Positions 23,065-37,140 of a stretch of DNA of 64,000 nucleotides are shown in pieces. Source of the DNA: Rutstroemia sp. NJR-2017a BVV2. Its lineage: Eukaryota > Ascomycota > Leotiomycetes > Helotiales > Rutstroemiaceae. Position 1 is the first letter of the stretch, and each line of letters opens with the position of its first letter. A model generated the notes under the pieces. It saw nothing but the letters and a program-made list of their open reading frames with translations, was not told where the DNA came from and searched no databases. The position numbers and the translations under genes were made by a program. The stretch lies in the NCBI GenBank assembly GCA_002946415.1, contig NJPS01000046.1, positions 682,001 to 746,000 on the forward strand, in the 5' to 3' direction.

Positions 23065-24371
23065 ATGGTCGCAGAAACCAAACTTTATGATGCCCTGGGC
23101 ATTAAGCCCGATGCTAATCAACAAGACATCAAGAAAGCATACAGGTAAGTGAATCACTACATCTCAGATACCCCTATAACCCTATCATAACACACGGGAA
23201 GCTGACAATTCGACAGAGCAATGGCTTTAAAACATCATCCGGATAAGAACAAGGATAACCCATCGGCAGGAGAGAAGTTCAAGGAAGTCTCCCAAGCCTA
23301 CGAAATACTCTCCGATCCCGAAAAAAGAAAAACATATGACCAATACGGATTAGAATTCATGCTAAGAGGCGGACCACCACCACCAGAGCCTGGTTCGACG
23401 GGTGGTGGAAATCCATTCGCGAGCGCGGGAGGCATGCCTGGTGGATTTGATGGATTCGATGGATTTGGTTCTGCCGGTGGTATGCCACGGAGCAAGTCAT
23501 TCCACTTCAGTACCTCGGGTGGACCTGGCGGCGGAGGAGGATTCAGTTTCAGCAATCCTGAATCGATTTTCAGCGAGTTCTTCAGAGCGCAAGGCGGAGG
23601 AGGTGGTATGGCTGGTGACGATATGAATGATATATTCGGCAGCATGGGTGGTGGCATGCCTCGATCAAGTCCGGGCGGAGCCGGTGGACGATCACGAACG
23701 GCACGTTCTCAATTCGCAGGTGCGGAACCGGCAAGACCGAGAGCTGAGACGCCTGAAGTTACGACGGTGGAGAAGCCGCTGGCTTTAACGCTGGAAGAAT
23801 TGTTCAAGGGATGTCATAAGAAGATGAAGATTAAGCGGAAGACGTTCGATCCTCAAACGGGCAAGAGACAAACTACCGATCGTATATTAGAGATGGATAT
23901 CAAGCCGGGATTGAAGAAGGGATCGAAGATTAAGTTCAAGGGTGTTGGAGACCAGGAAGAAGGTGGTCAACAAGATCTACATTTCATTATCGAAGAGGTA
24001 AGAAACCCCCTTTCTCTAGCTTACCCAACTTTCCCAAAGATTCCAAAATATATATACTAACATCCCCCCCTTCACAGAAACCCCACCCGCTCTACACCCG
24101 CGACGGCGACGACTTAATAATGACGCTCGACCTCGACCTCAAAGAAGCGCTCACGGGCTGGAAACGCACCGTCACGACCATCGACGGCAAGAACATCTCA
24201 GTCGAGAAAGCCGGTCCCACACAACCCAACTCTTCAGACTCATACCCAGATCTCGGTATGCCGTTAAGTAAGAAGCCGGATACGAGGGGTAATTTCATCA
24301 TCAAGTATAATGTCAAGTTCCCGACGACTTTGACGACGGATCAGAAGAGGGTTTTGAAGGATATTTTGTAA
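23065..24371 (+). CDS. SIS1: Class II DnaJ/Hsp40 co-chaperone (Sis1-like)
   Basis: Stimulates Hsp70 ATPase and delivers unfolded clients. Exons 23065-23144, 23217-23997 and 24078-24371 give 384 residues. The J domain is at the extreme N-terminus ([22 protein letters not shown]) with HPD at 34-36. A long Gly/Phe-rich region follows (about 75-185), with FDGFDGFG and many GGG runs and a Gly/Met part, as in Sis1. No CxxCxGxG zinc-finger repeats are present, which makes it class II rather than Ydj1. The C-terminal client-binding domains are intact ([20 protein letters not shown], then [20 protein letters not shown]). The HSEs upstream suggest Hsf1 control. It is convergent with SEC12. Confidence 0.94.
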
Positions 24372-25268
24372 ACGTGTGAGCGAGCATTGTTGCTTTTCGA
24401 AGGTAGCAGACTATTTGGTGCTGTCTCTTTTTTTGTCTGTGTGTTTTTGGTTCTTTTGTTTGGGCGGCATAGGCGTAATGGATGCAAATGAATGGGATTT
24501 AAAGAAGCGAGAGCGAGCGAGTGATTGGAAGCTGGGAATTGAAATTTGAAGATAGATGATGGGTGATGGTTGATGGCTGATGTGTTGGGGTACTGATGGA
24601 GCATTTGCTGAAATGATGGACAAATGAATGAATGAGTAAATGATAAAAAGGACTCAATGGAATAATGAATGAATAAAATGAAAGAATAGATTCTGTTCCA
24701 ACTTTCGCGTTATTTTAATAGCTTGCTGATTCATACTTGGTCGTAGCTATCTATATATACAGAGCCAGGTGAATGTTCCTGGCTTTTGAACGTGGGGTCC
24801 TATAGAACATCTACCCAACCTGATCCCACGGTTGTGGCTAAGTAGATAAAACAAGAAAGTGGGAAAGCAAGCAAGAAAGAAAGAAAGAAGAATATCTTTC
24901 CATCCATGACTTCGTTCTATCGTGCATACATACAAACATATGTCCATTATCCGAGCCGCTTTCAGCACCTCTCACCTCCCTTCATCACCATCTACTACTT
25001 TCCCCGTCTTTCTAGATGCGCTTAGTATACAAATCTGTTAGAGTCTCCCTCTTCTCTCTCGCTCTTCCTCTACACCAGGCCTAGATAAATAAATAGAGAG
25101 AATCTTACAACCTCATAACCCCTCCTCATCCGCGTAAAGAAAATTCCACAAAACTACTCATCTACCCCATCCCACTCCACTGCATCCCATCTCTTACCCC
25201 AGCCCAGCATTCCCTTAGCCCTCCACCCTCAGGAACCCCATATCTTCCCCCAACACACCAATCAACCT
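24372..25268. other. convergent 3' region of SIS1 and SEC12
   Basis: About 900 bp between two converging stop codons. It contains 3' UTR sequence, a run of gaatgaatgaatgag-type short repeats near 24620-24680 and AT-rich stretches, with no gene. Confidence 0.65.
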
Positions 25269-27229
25269 CTACACACCCCCCACCGCCGCCGCCGCCACGC
25301 CTCCCACCAACGCCCCCAACTCCCCAAACACCACGCCCTTAAAAATGCCCTCCCCCATCCCCTCCGCCCAATGCCCCGCCGTCTTCAACTTCTCCTTCCA
25401 GCTCTCCTTCTGCTTCTCACTGAGGTGCTCCCACTCCTTCCCATCCCCATGCATCTCCTCATCATGCTGCACCGCTTTAACCGTATGTTCCTCATCCTCT
25501 TCCTCCGGCGCGTGATGAACATATAACTTAGCGCCTCCGCGAAGATGCGAGAAGAACGACGGGGATGGCGCAGACGGGGGGATCGCCGACGGGACAGGCG
25601 AGGGCAGGACTTCCGACGCGGATTGCAGGGCCTGGTAGCCGGAGGGGAAGACGTATGGTTTTCCGAGGGCTTCCTGCAGGGGAAGAGGGAGGTAGTTTGC
25701 CGCACCCAGCTGCGGTTTCACCATGCCGCGCACCTCGAGGATGCTCTGGAAGACGATGGCGGTGAGCAGCGCGGCGAAGATCGAGAGGATGACGCCGAAG
25801 GAGTAGATGGCTTTGCTGGAGGGGAGCGCGACGACGTAGCGGGGGGTGCGGGATTGGCCTCTTTTGACGGAGAGGGGCACGGGGAAGAGTGGGAGAGTAT
25901 GCACGATGACGGTGTTGCTGACGCCGACACTGGCGAGCTTGAGGTACTGTGGAGGGGTGCTGGCGGTGACGGGGTGGGCGGGGGGTGTGAAGAGGGAGAA
26001 GGCGATGCCGGTGATTTGGAGGGGGTGCACGTTGCGGAAGGTACGGAAGGGCTTGATGGGTGCGACCATGTAGACGTTGTTTATGTGTTGCAGATCGACT
26101 TTGAAAAGGGAGATGGAGATGTCATGGCCGGCGACGGCGACCACGTATTGTGTATAGTCTTGTGGGGTGGAGGGGGTGACTGGTGGAGTGAGGTTGGAGA
26201 CGGCGAGACCGGTGGCTTTGGTTATGTTGGAGGGGAGACGATGGGATTGCGCGATGCGGCATTGACCTTTTCCGCTTGGGGGGAGACGCAGGATCTGAAG
26301 AACTACTCCGCCTCGGCTGTGGATGTTGGTGAGCATGAGGATGAAGTCCTTTGTCAGCCATCTGAGGGCTCTGAATGCCGGGATAGTGACTTTCTCATGG
26401 CTTCTGGATGCTGGTGTGATGTATACACATTTTGGCTCCTCTTCGCCGTCTTTCGAACCCAGCTTCTTGACGTATACATCGTGTTCGTCGCAGTAGGCAA
26501 ATAGATATTCGTCTGTTCCGGTCTGTATAAAATCCATATCCACAGGCTCCTTATCAACCTGTATGGTTTCTTTCGAAGTAGGCGACTTGCTTTGCGCCGT
26601 GTCGAATATTACTATCTCAGACTTCTTCGCAAGTCCTGTCGCAACAGCGCCCAGTTGTGATTGGCCTGGATATAGTCTAGATAATCGGGTAACTCTTTGA
26701 TATAGATCCTTCTCAGTCTTCGTAAACATCGGCGTCCGCGATACTTCAGAAATCTTGCTTGTCGCATTGCTCTTGGTGGTCTTCTTATTTTCTTTGGCAG
26801 CCGCTTCTACCTGGAATACTCGAAAATGCGCATTCTTTCCCTTCTCCAGTTGCTCTGGACTCGAGTTCACGCCTGCGAACACAAGGGTCTTCTTTTCTGG
26901 ACTTTGGCCTACAGCAAGACTAGTAACATTGTCTTCTTCTTTGCTGAGCTCTATCTCAGCCGCTTCCACAAGCTCATCTGGTTTTGACGTGTCTAAAACC
27001 GTCTATAAAGCAACCGAATTAGTGATTCTTCTGCAAATAATACTGCTAGACAGTAGATTCCCATCCCAGCAGCGGCGGTCTCGAAACTCACAATCTTATT
27101 TCCCACACCTGTCCTTCCAGCACCTCCTCCCCCACCAACCACCAATCTTGACGAATCTGTAGGATCGAAATCGCACGCATATAGCGGATACGATAATGTC
27201 GCTTTCGCTGACGGTATTAAAGGCGCCAT
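25269..27229 (-). CDS. SEC12: Sec12, guanine nucleotide exchange factor for Sar1
   Basis: ER membrane protein that loads GTP on Sar1 and starts COPII coat assembly. Exons 27229-27092 and 27002-25269 give 623 residues. The N-terminus has the Sec12 signature MAPLIPSAKATLSYPLYACD followed by the Gly-rich loop VVGGGGGAGRTGVGNK, the region that contacts Sar1 in yeast Sec12. A seven-bladed WD-type propeller follows (repeat-like segments such as VTSLAVG, QYVVAVAGHDISISLFKVD). A single transmembrane helix (AIYSFGVILSIFAALLTAIV) ends the cytosolic domain. The luminal tail of roughly 180 residues is Pro/Ser-rich, then acidic, and ends with a second hydrophobic run (KGVVFGELGALVGGVAAAAV). A longer N-terminus would need a non-ATG start, so 27229 is chosen. 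Confidence 0.92.
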
Positions 27230-28023
27230 ACTTGGAAACTGTTTTCTCAAAACTGGAATCCTCGAGCGAAAGAAAATGTGTATCTGGACAAGGGATTAGT
27301 TGGCGCGGTTTATGTACAAGGTTGAAAGCGCAAGGCTACCAGAATTATACGCAAGGCCAGATCTCGGATTCCGGCGTCGGTCCCGCTTAATTTTGATATA
27401 CCTCTGCGGAACCAAGGTTCGTTTTATATGTTTGAGCTGATATGCTAATATTTAGTGATATCATGTAACATCGACGTAATATCACTCACTCCTTATCACT
27501 TCACACATCAAGATTCACCATCATTCTCCTATTCCTGAAGCATACCGTTGGATTTTCGGATTTAATTACAAGATCTTCCTTTTATTTCCACCAAACAGTT
27601 CTACCTAACGCCATTTATTCATTCCAATCATCTCATAAAGCGTATCGCATCCTCATTCTGAGGTCCAGATCGCTTCCGAGACGTTGAAGGATATCCGCAA
27701 ATCTCAAAAAGTGTCAAGAAACTTGTGTAAGTAGGCAAAGCAGAAGACTTGGCGATTTGGCCTTTTGGTCCTTCTTTTCATACCTCTAGATGCATCCACA
27801 ATGAATCGAATCTTGCTGAATGAAACGCAGAAAAGCCAAAGACTCCCACAACGCCTGGGATTCATGCTGAAGATATGAGTACCAAAATGTCCATGATTTA
27901 ACCTGCAAGATGTTGATAAGAGGAATTAAACCAATATTTCAAATACGACGTGAAAGGACTACCAAACACTCGCTTTTCATAAATAGCTGTCGTCATTAAC
28001 ACACGCTCGTGTCGACTGGTCGC
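27230..28023. other. intergenic between CLA4 3' end and SEC12 promoter
   Basis: About 800 bp. Both neighbours read leftward, so it holds the SEC12 promoter and the CLA4 3' UTR. Nothing else recognised. Confidence 0.6.
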
Positions 28024-30925
<2,902 letters not shown>

Positions 30926-33089
30926 ATTGACAGAGATGCAGAATTACGGTTATGCTGGTGTATGCAAATTTCTGAAAGGAATGAGTAGATTTGTGACAGC
31001 GGGGTATCTTTGAAAGAAACTATTGGAAAGAAACTATAGGTTTTACAATGGTTAGCAGATATTCACTGCACGAATGACTGGCCGCAAAGCACCTACATAT
31101 TATGGTCTGGCCGTGAATGATGTCTTAGAGCACCCTATCTTTTGTGAAGATCGATGCAGAGTCGAGGTCGCGAGCCAGGGGAAACAAAACGGAGGCGCGA
31201 GCCAGAAGTGCTGCGGTCGCACAACGTCCAGCGTCCGTTATTGATACGATGTCTTGTGATCCGCCTGTTCGTGTATTTGTATTGTACCAATTCAGTGCGA
31301 TGTCGCTGGACGGCGGGAGAAGAACACGAAGTTCTGGAAGAAAAATTATGTGGTGTTGGCAGTTGATAAAGTTGGGAGCCGTCGCTGTCGAAAGTGAGAC
31401 TTTGAAGGTGTTGGGTTGGAGGTCTTGCGGTAGGGTAGCGCGCCTTTTGTTCGAGCGAGCGGTAACTACAGGGTAACAGGGGACTCTGACTTGTGGACCG
31501 GTGGTTGTGGACTTAACGACTGATGGACTGACAAACGCAAATCCCTTTTTACTGCACAAAGTGCTTTGTACCTGGGACCTCCTGGCTATTTTCCCATTTT
31601 CCTGTAAGACTTACATAAATAGCATCGCATTTTTACCCAAAACTCGTGCGCCTTTCAATTGAGCTTTCTTAGTGTATCAACCGGATCAAAATTTAATCGG
31701 CCATGAGAAGCCTAAATGGAGGATGTACCTACTGTGTAGTATATGGTCCGTCCGGCAAACTAACAGCTTCTAGCAGTCAAACGAACGGTATCTCAATAAC
31801 TTAGGTCTTCTAGAAAAGCTACGTACGAGGGAGGCGCCACCTATCCCCAGAGCTCGCCGAGATAGCGAGAGGGTACTTCGTACAGATAGACACCGCAGAT
31901 AAGAATGGCCGTTTGATCTTGTCCAACAGATTTGCCTGCCCATCCCTCGAAACAAATTGCAGGTCTCTCAGACGATTGGCACGCGAGCGATAGACTTTGG
32001 CTCAGGGATGAACCAAAGCTCCAATGGAAGTCGAAACTACTTTAGCTACGGTATCAGTACACAAGTATGATATGAGTAATGTACCTGTTCCTACTGCTTA
32101 GGTCAAACTTCAAAGTAAGTATTGGTCCTGGTCTTACCCCTCGACAACTCAATCTGGTCCATCAATCTGATGCACTGTTTCTGTGTACCCAGCAAGACTT
32201 TATTTAACCCATGTTGTTTCAAGTTTATCACCAAGTGGCACGTTAAACTTACGAAGTAGGGCATAGAACAGAACATTTCCACGGGTAACTTCAATTCTCT
32301 CAAACCTATGCTCTGCTCCCGATGAACTGTGCCCGTGGATGACCCTTTCTTCAGCTGGCTAACCATCTCTCGCATCGGCGTAAAATGCTTTCTCAATCCG
32401 GATCATGAACGGACCCTTCAACCAAGGAGATTCGTGCACTGCTCCTCTAGAAGCATTAAAAAAGAAGCAACAACCCCCTTGATCCTCCCGGCGCTACACC
32501 ACTAGACCAAGCAAATGAGGAGCATCCTTTGTTTCAAGGTTTAGTAGCAGTACACGGCCATGTTTCCAAATGTGCGGATCTTGTAGCAGAAGTTCCCCCG
32601 CACGGTCTAGGAAACTTCTACGGCCAAGATATGCTTTTCGCGGCTTGATGTAATTGCACACGTTCAGTCGATGTTTGTTGTCGTCTTCCCTAGAAAAGCT
32701 TCCAGATCTTAGTGTCTACAGGGTACATGCTTCCGTGCGTGCAGGTTGCCCTGCTTCGAGTAACCGGGTACGGTACGGTATGCTCTCCTTTACTCATCAC
32801 AGCAGAAGCGAACATAAGCTTCGCCTTCAATTCTGAGTTCTTTGACCATTCTCAAAGAGGTCAGTATGATGTCACATTTGGTCTGTTTCTTGAAGTCTTT
32901 AAGATCCTATTTTGAATCAAAAGCTATTTATTTAATGCTGTTTTGTTAATCCTCATTTGTACACGCGAATTCGCTACGAGGATTCAGAGACGACCTCAGA
33001 CGCGCTCACGATGTAGCGGTGGAGTGCTCTAGGCTCTTGATGGATTTGTGTATTTTCTTATTGACACGGAGTTCTACGTAGCTCGTATC
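30926..33089. other. 2.2 kb intergenic, no supported gene
   Basis: Lies upstream of CLA4 and downstream of GRS1. The longest minus-strand frame (about 31125-31559, 144 residues) resembles no family and sits where the CLA4 promoter is expected. A short tRNA-like A-box segment is at 32490-32512 (see finding). Otherwise nothing recognised. Confidence 0.55.
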
Positions 33090-35636
33090 TTAACGAACAG
33101 GAACCTCAGCCTCTTGACCTTCGAACGCTGGGAGTTCTTTCTCAATATCGGACCAGACTTTTGTGCCATCAACCAGCTCCTTGATAGCCGCCAGGATTGT
33201 CCTTTCATCCGCACGGACCTGTTTAGTGGAATCTCTATCTCTTAATGTAAACGTCTTGTCGTTGACACTTTGGAAGTCCACCGTGATACCAAGAGGGGTA
33301 CCAAGCTCATCGTTTCGGCTGTAGCGTTTGCCAATAGATGCTGAAGAGTCATCGATACGGCTGGAAATACCCATTGATCGAAGCTTGTGTGAGATCTGCT
33401 TGAGGAAAGGCTTGAAGCTCTCATGCGAGGACAAAGGAACCAGTAAGACTTTTGTGGGTGCGATTATTGGAGGGAATGAGAGAACCTGCAGATATTAGCC
33501 ATGTCCGTCCAAGGAAGAATGATTGTCTAGAACTTACACCACGTGCTTCGTCAACACCGTCACTGCCGCGAGTCCAATAATTGTGCTCCATCAAAGCATA
33601 TAGGATTCTGCCAATACCGAAAGAAGGTTCGATAACATTTGGAGTGTATTCTCTTGTGTTTTCGACCCGTGTTCGGTGCTCGATCTGGATCAGATCACTA
33701 CCAACTTCTACTTTGCCATCGCCGACACCATCAACATCGATAATAATCTTGCCATCTTGCTTGAGATCCTTTGCAAGTGCTTCTCGCTTTTCTTGAGACA
33801 GAGCCTCAATAGCAGCCTCAACGAGCTTGCCATCCTTCTTGAATTTTGGACCGAACTTCTTCTTGTCCAGATCAATTTGCCACTCCTCAATGCTGATGGG
33901 AGTATCCAGTCTTTGACGAACCATCAATGGCGCGCCGGTCTTCTTGGCGTGAACTGTGAGATCGTAGGCGCTTCTGTCTGCACAGCCAACACACTCAACC
34001 CAACCAGAGCTAGTATGTAATTCAGCATCCCAGCAATCTGCTGCATAATGAGCCATTTCATTGGCCATGTGCTGTCTGAATCTAACTTTGGATTGGTCTA
34101 CACCAATTTTCGCGAGGAAAAGCTGAATTCGTGCCAAGAAGTAACCCAGAGTCTCGTTGTCGACAATGCCATCAGCAACAGCCTTGCCAATTGTAATCTT
34201 CTCAACGTCTGTTTTACCAGCCAATTGGGTGTGGCGATTCAATAAAACAAGCTCTACGTCCTTGACTTCATTGAAACGGTCGTGCTTCTTGCCACCTTGA
34301 GGGTCAACGAAATGCTCAATCTCGGCCATCAAGAATTCTCGAACACGTAGCAGACCACCACGAGGGGAGATTTCGTTTCTGTAAGACTTGCCGATAGATG
34401 CAGAGGCAAATGGCATTTGCTGCTGGTTGTAGTCGAGAAGTTTTGCAAAGTTCAGGAATTGACCTTGAGCTGTCTCAGGTCGTAGATAACCAGCCGCATT
34501 ACTGCTTGGGCCAATAGAAGTCTGGAACATGAGGTTGAATGCTACCGGTGGCAAAGGCTCAGCGCCAGTTTCTGGGTTTTTCAATTCGTACTTTTTGATC
34601 AATAGCCCTAGCTCCTCGCCGTTGTAGTTGTCGATCTGTATTGTCAGTATGCATTGTGAGTGGTTGCACCAAGTGACCATACCTTTGCCAAGATCTCCTC
34701 GTATTCCTTGACAACGGCATCATCCAGTTTCACAGCTTCTATGCCCTTGGTCTTCTTCTTTTTCTTCTTCTTTGATGGGTCCTCCTCCTCTTCCTCGACC
34801 TTCACACCTCTAGCTTCTTTGTCGCCTTTCAACCTCGCCTCCAGAATGTCCTCGACAAAATGGTCCGCTCGAATGATATCGCCATTCTTCGGGTCTTTGC
34901 ACATCCAATCTGCGAATTTGTCCACATGGCCACTGGTTTTGAAAACCTCGGCAGGAGTTAATGCCGTACAATCCAACTCTAGCATATCTTCCTCCAAGAC
35001 GAAATGTTTGCGCCATTGGTCGATGACATTGGCTTGCAGCGCACAACCTGGCTTCAAATTGTTAGCAAATTTCCCAAAGTCAGAGTTAAACAAGAAATTG
35101 GAGTCCAAGTTATCAAAAGTGCCGCCTCAGCTGCTTCCATATCCCAGTTCAGCGCATACAAAATAGGCAAACTTAAGACAACATCCCCTAGGCCAATGTC
35201 CTACTCAACACGGGCATTCTTGTTCTAAGCATATGTGCCAGAGCATTTGGCATATTTTAAATACTGATATGGTCCATGAAGATATCTTCGGCCATTTTTC
35301 TGCGTTAGGGAGCCCCGCATATAGAAGCATGAAGAAAGGCGTATAAGAGACAAAACATCAACTAACCGGACCGTAGTCAAACAGACCACCGACACCATTA
35401 TAAATTTCGAACGAAGGTGTGTAGAACAAACGCCTCCTCAGCATAGAATCGAGGACCTGGCGATCAAGGGGCTGCCCCTTAAGGGTAGTTGTGGTAGACA
35501 TCTCCGCGTTTTTTTTCTTTTTCGGTACCTGGTATCTGTTGTGGTGGGGTGATGCTGTGAAGGGTCGACAGGTCAGTTGAGGAGTTATTCGTGCTTTGAA
35601 AAGTGTATTTCTCGTAAGGTTGCAAAGAGGCCGCAT
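33090..35636 (-). CDS. GRS1: Glycyl-tRNA synthetase, cytosolic and mitochondrial
   Basis: Class II aminoacyl-tRNA synthetase charging tRNA-Gly. Exons 35636-35367, 35051-34683, 34635-33538 and 33485-33090 give 710 residues from the first ATG. The leader [20 protein letters not shown] is basic and Ser/Thr-rich, fitting a mitochondrial presequence; Met46 (35501) starts a cytosolic form of 665 residues. The eukaryotic motif 1 region reads [24 protein letters not shown] across the first intron. Motif 2 is [18 protein letters not shown], motif 3 [14 protein letters not shown]. The C-terminal anticodon-binding domain begins [17 protein letters not shown] and includes the [14 protein letters not shown] block. 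A Lys-rich, acidic insert ([17 protein letters not shown]) lies in the second exon. Divergent from RPF1. Confidence 0.96.
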
Positions 35637-35889
35637 TCACCTGAGACTCATCCAACAATAGGTATGAGTCACCACGTATTCTGGGGAACTTCACAAGCTT
35701 TACGAAACTTATGCGTATCTCTGTTTAGGAATCCGAATTTCTTTTGTGTGACTCGTCGACGGATGAATAGCTTTGTATGGTCCGTGCACGCGGTCCTCCG
35801 CCCGCTTCTTCTGGTGAGGCCCAAAAAAATATTTCTCGATCTTCTCGGTTGTCCGACATCTTCAGCACTTTCATACAACATAATATACA
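35637..35889. promoter_or_regulatory. bidirectional promoter region of GRS1 and RPF1
   Basis: Only 253 bp separate the first ATG of GRS1 (minus) from that of RPF1 (plus). Both products serve translation or ribosome synthesis, so shared control is plausible. No individual site was identified with confidence. Confidence 0.55.
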
Positions 35890-37140
35890 ATGGGTTCAAA
35901 ACGAGTTAAGCCAATTTCTTCGAAGGCTTCATTGCCTTTCAAGACCGATAACAAATTCAAGCGACAAGATCTGCATATTAAACAAAAGAAGGCTCGCGAC
36001 AGTCTGCGCAGAGATGAGCGATTCAAACGAAAGAGAGAAGAAGATAGAGACCCTGAACTTAGGAGACAACGATTGGCAAAGAATATTCCACATACCCTCG
36101 ATAGGAAGCGAGTCTGGGACGAGATTGAAGGGGATGGGGACGACCTTAATGTTAGCGTGGATGTGGAGCAATTGAAGAGAAGGCGCATAGAAGAGGCTGA
36201 GGCCACAGAGTCTGCTGAGCAGGCAGCTTTGGAGGAGGCGCCAGAAAAGGACGATGATGTTGACAGTATGTTGGATTCGGGATCTGAGAAGGGGTCCGAC
36301 GATGAGGACGACGAAGAGAACGAACGGCCTCGAGCAGTTAGCAATGCGCCGTCCACAACAAGCACGAACCTCGACCTCACACCATCTTCATTATCTCTCA
36401 AGTTCCCTACGTTATTTTCCGACGAACCTCCTCCATCTCCCAAAATCCTCCTCACGACATCATTAAATTCCACTCTTCACGAGGAAGCCCATCTTCTCTG
36501 CACTCTCTTCCCCAACAGCAATTACATTCCCCGCTCCGCACACAGATACGGTTACAAATATTCCCTCCGAGAAATCTGCAAATTTGCTACGAACCGCGAA
36601 TATACCTCTGTCGTACTTCTCAAAGAAGACGCCAAGAAGCCCACTGGCTTGACCATTGTTCATCTGCCATCCGGTCCTACGTGCCATTTCTCCATCGCCA
36701 ATTGGGTAGAAGGCAAAAAGTTACCTGGCCATGGAAATCCTACAAATCACTACCCTGAGCTTATTTTGAACAATTTCCGCACTCCATTGGGTCTGCTCAC
36801 TGCGAGATTATTCTTGACTTTGTTCCCACCGCAGCCGGAACTACAAGGAAGACAAGTTGTTACTTTGCATAATCAACGCGATTACATCTTTGTAAGGAGA
36901 CATCGGTACGTATTCAGAGAAAAGCGTGAGACCGAAAAGAGTGTCGTTGGGCCAGATGGAAAAGTAGTGGAAGGTGTAGAGGGTATCAGAGCTGGGTTGC
37001 AAGAGCTAGGCCCAAGATTTACCTTGAAGTTAAGAAGGATAGACAAAGGGATTGGCAGGGCGGGAAGTGATGGGGATGATGCGGTTCAATGGCAATGGAA
37101 GGCTGGTATGGAGAAGAAGAGAACTAGATTCAATCTGTAG
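35890..37140 (+). CDS. RPF1: Ribosome production factor 1 (Brix-domain, 60S biogenesis)
   Basis: Nucleolar assembly factor of the large ribosomal subunit that acts on 27S pre-rRNA. Single exon, 416 residues, ending in KKRTRFNL. The N-terminal third is highly charged (LRRDERFKRKREEDRDPELR, NIPHTLDRKRVWDE is a conserved Rpf1 block). An acidic linker follows. The Brix domain starts near PKILLTTSLNSTLHEEAHLL and includes FPNSNYIPRSAHRYGYK, FATNREYTSVVLL, GLTIVHLPSGPTCHFSI and GRQVVTLHNQRDYIFVRRH, matching the Rpf1 member of the Imp4/Brix superfamily (Rpf1, Rpf2, Ssf1, Brx1, Imp4). Length is close to that expected for filamentous fungi. Confidence 0.95.
   Translation: MGSKRVKPISSKASLPFKTDNKFKRQDLHIKQKKARDSLRRDERFKRKREEDRDPELRRQRLAKNIPHTLDRKRVWDEIEGDGDDLNVSVDVEQLKRRRIEEAEATESAEQAALEEAPEKDDDVDSMLDSGSEKGSDDEDDEENERPRAVSNAPSTTSTNLDLTPSSLSLKFPTLFSDEPPPSPKILLTTSLNSTLHEEAHLLCTLFPNSNYIPRSAHRYGYKYSLREICKFATNREYTSVVLLKEDAKKPTGLTIVHLPSGPTCHFSIANWVEGKKLPGHGNPTNHYPELILNNFRTPLGLLTARLFLTLFPPQPELQGRQVVTLHNQRDYIFVRRHRYVFREKRETEKSVVGPDGKVVEGVEGIRAGLQELGPRFTLKLRRIDKGIGRAGSDGDDAVQWQWKAGMEKKRTRFNL

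Noticed and set aside
25545..26504. 319-residue plus-strand open frame antisense to SEC12
   Set aside because: It mirrors a GC-rich coding exon, has a biased Gly/Asp/Glu/Val composition typical of an antisense shadow, and the minus-strand SEC12 frame has clear domains.
31125..31559. 144-residue minus-strand open frame upstream of CLA4
   Set aside because: No family resemblance, no splice support, and it sits in the expected CLA4 promoter.
35052..35366. Met at 35108 as an alternative GRS1 start
   Set aside because: It lies in the 315-bp first intron and would omit the conserved [10 protein letters not shown] motif 1 region.
35871..36473. 200-residue minus-strand open frame overlapping RPF1
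   Set aside because: Ser-rich composition is the reverse complement of the acidic linker of RPF1; no domain.
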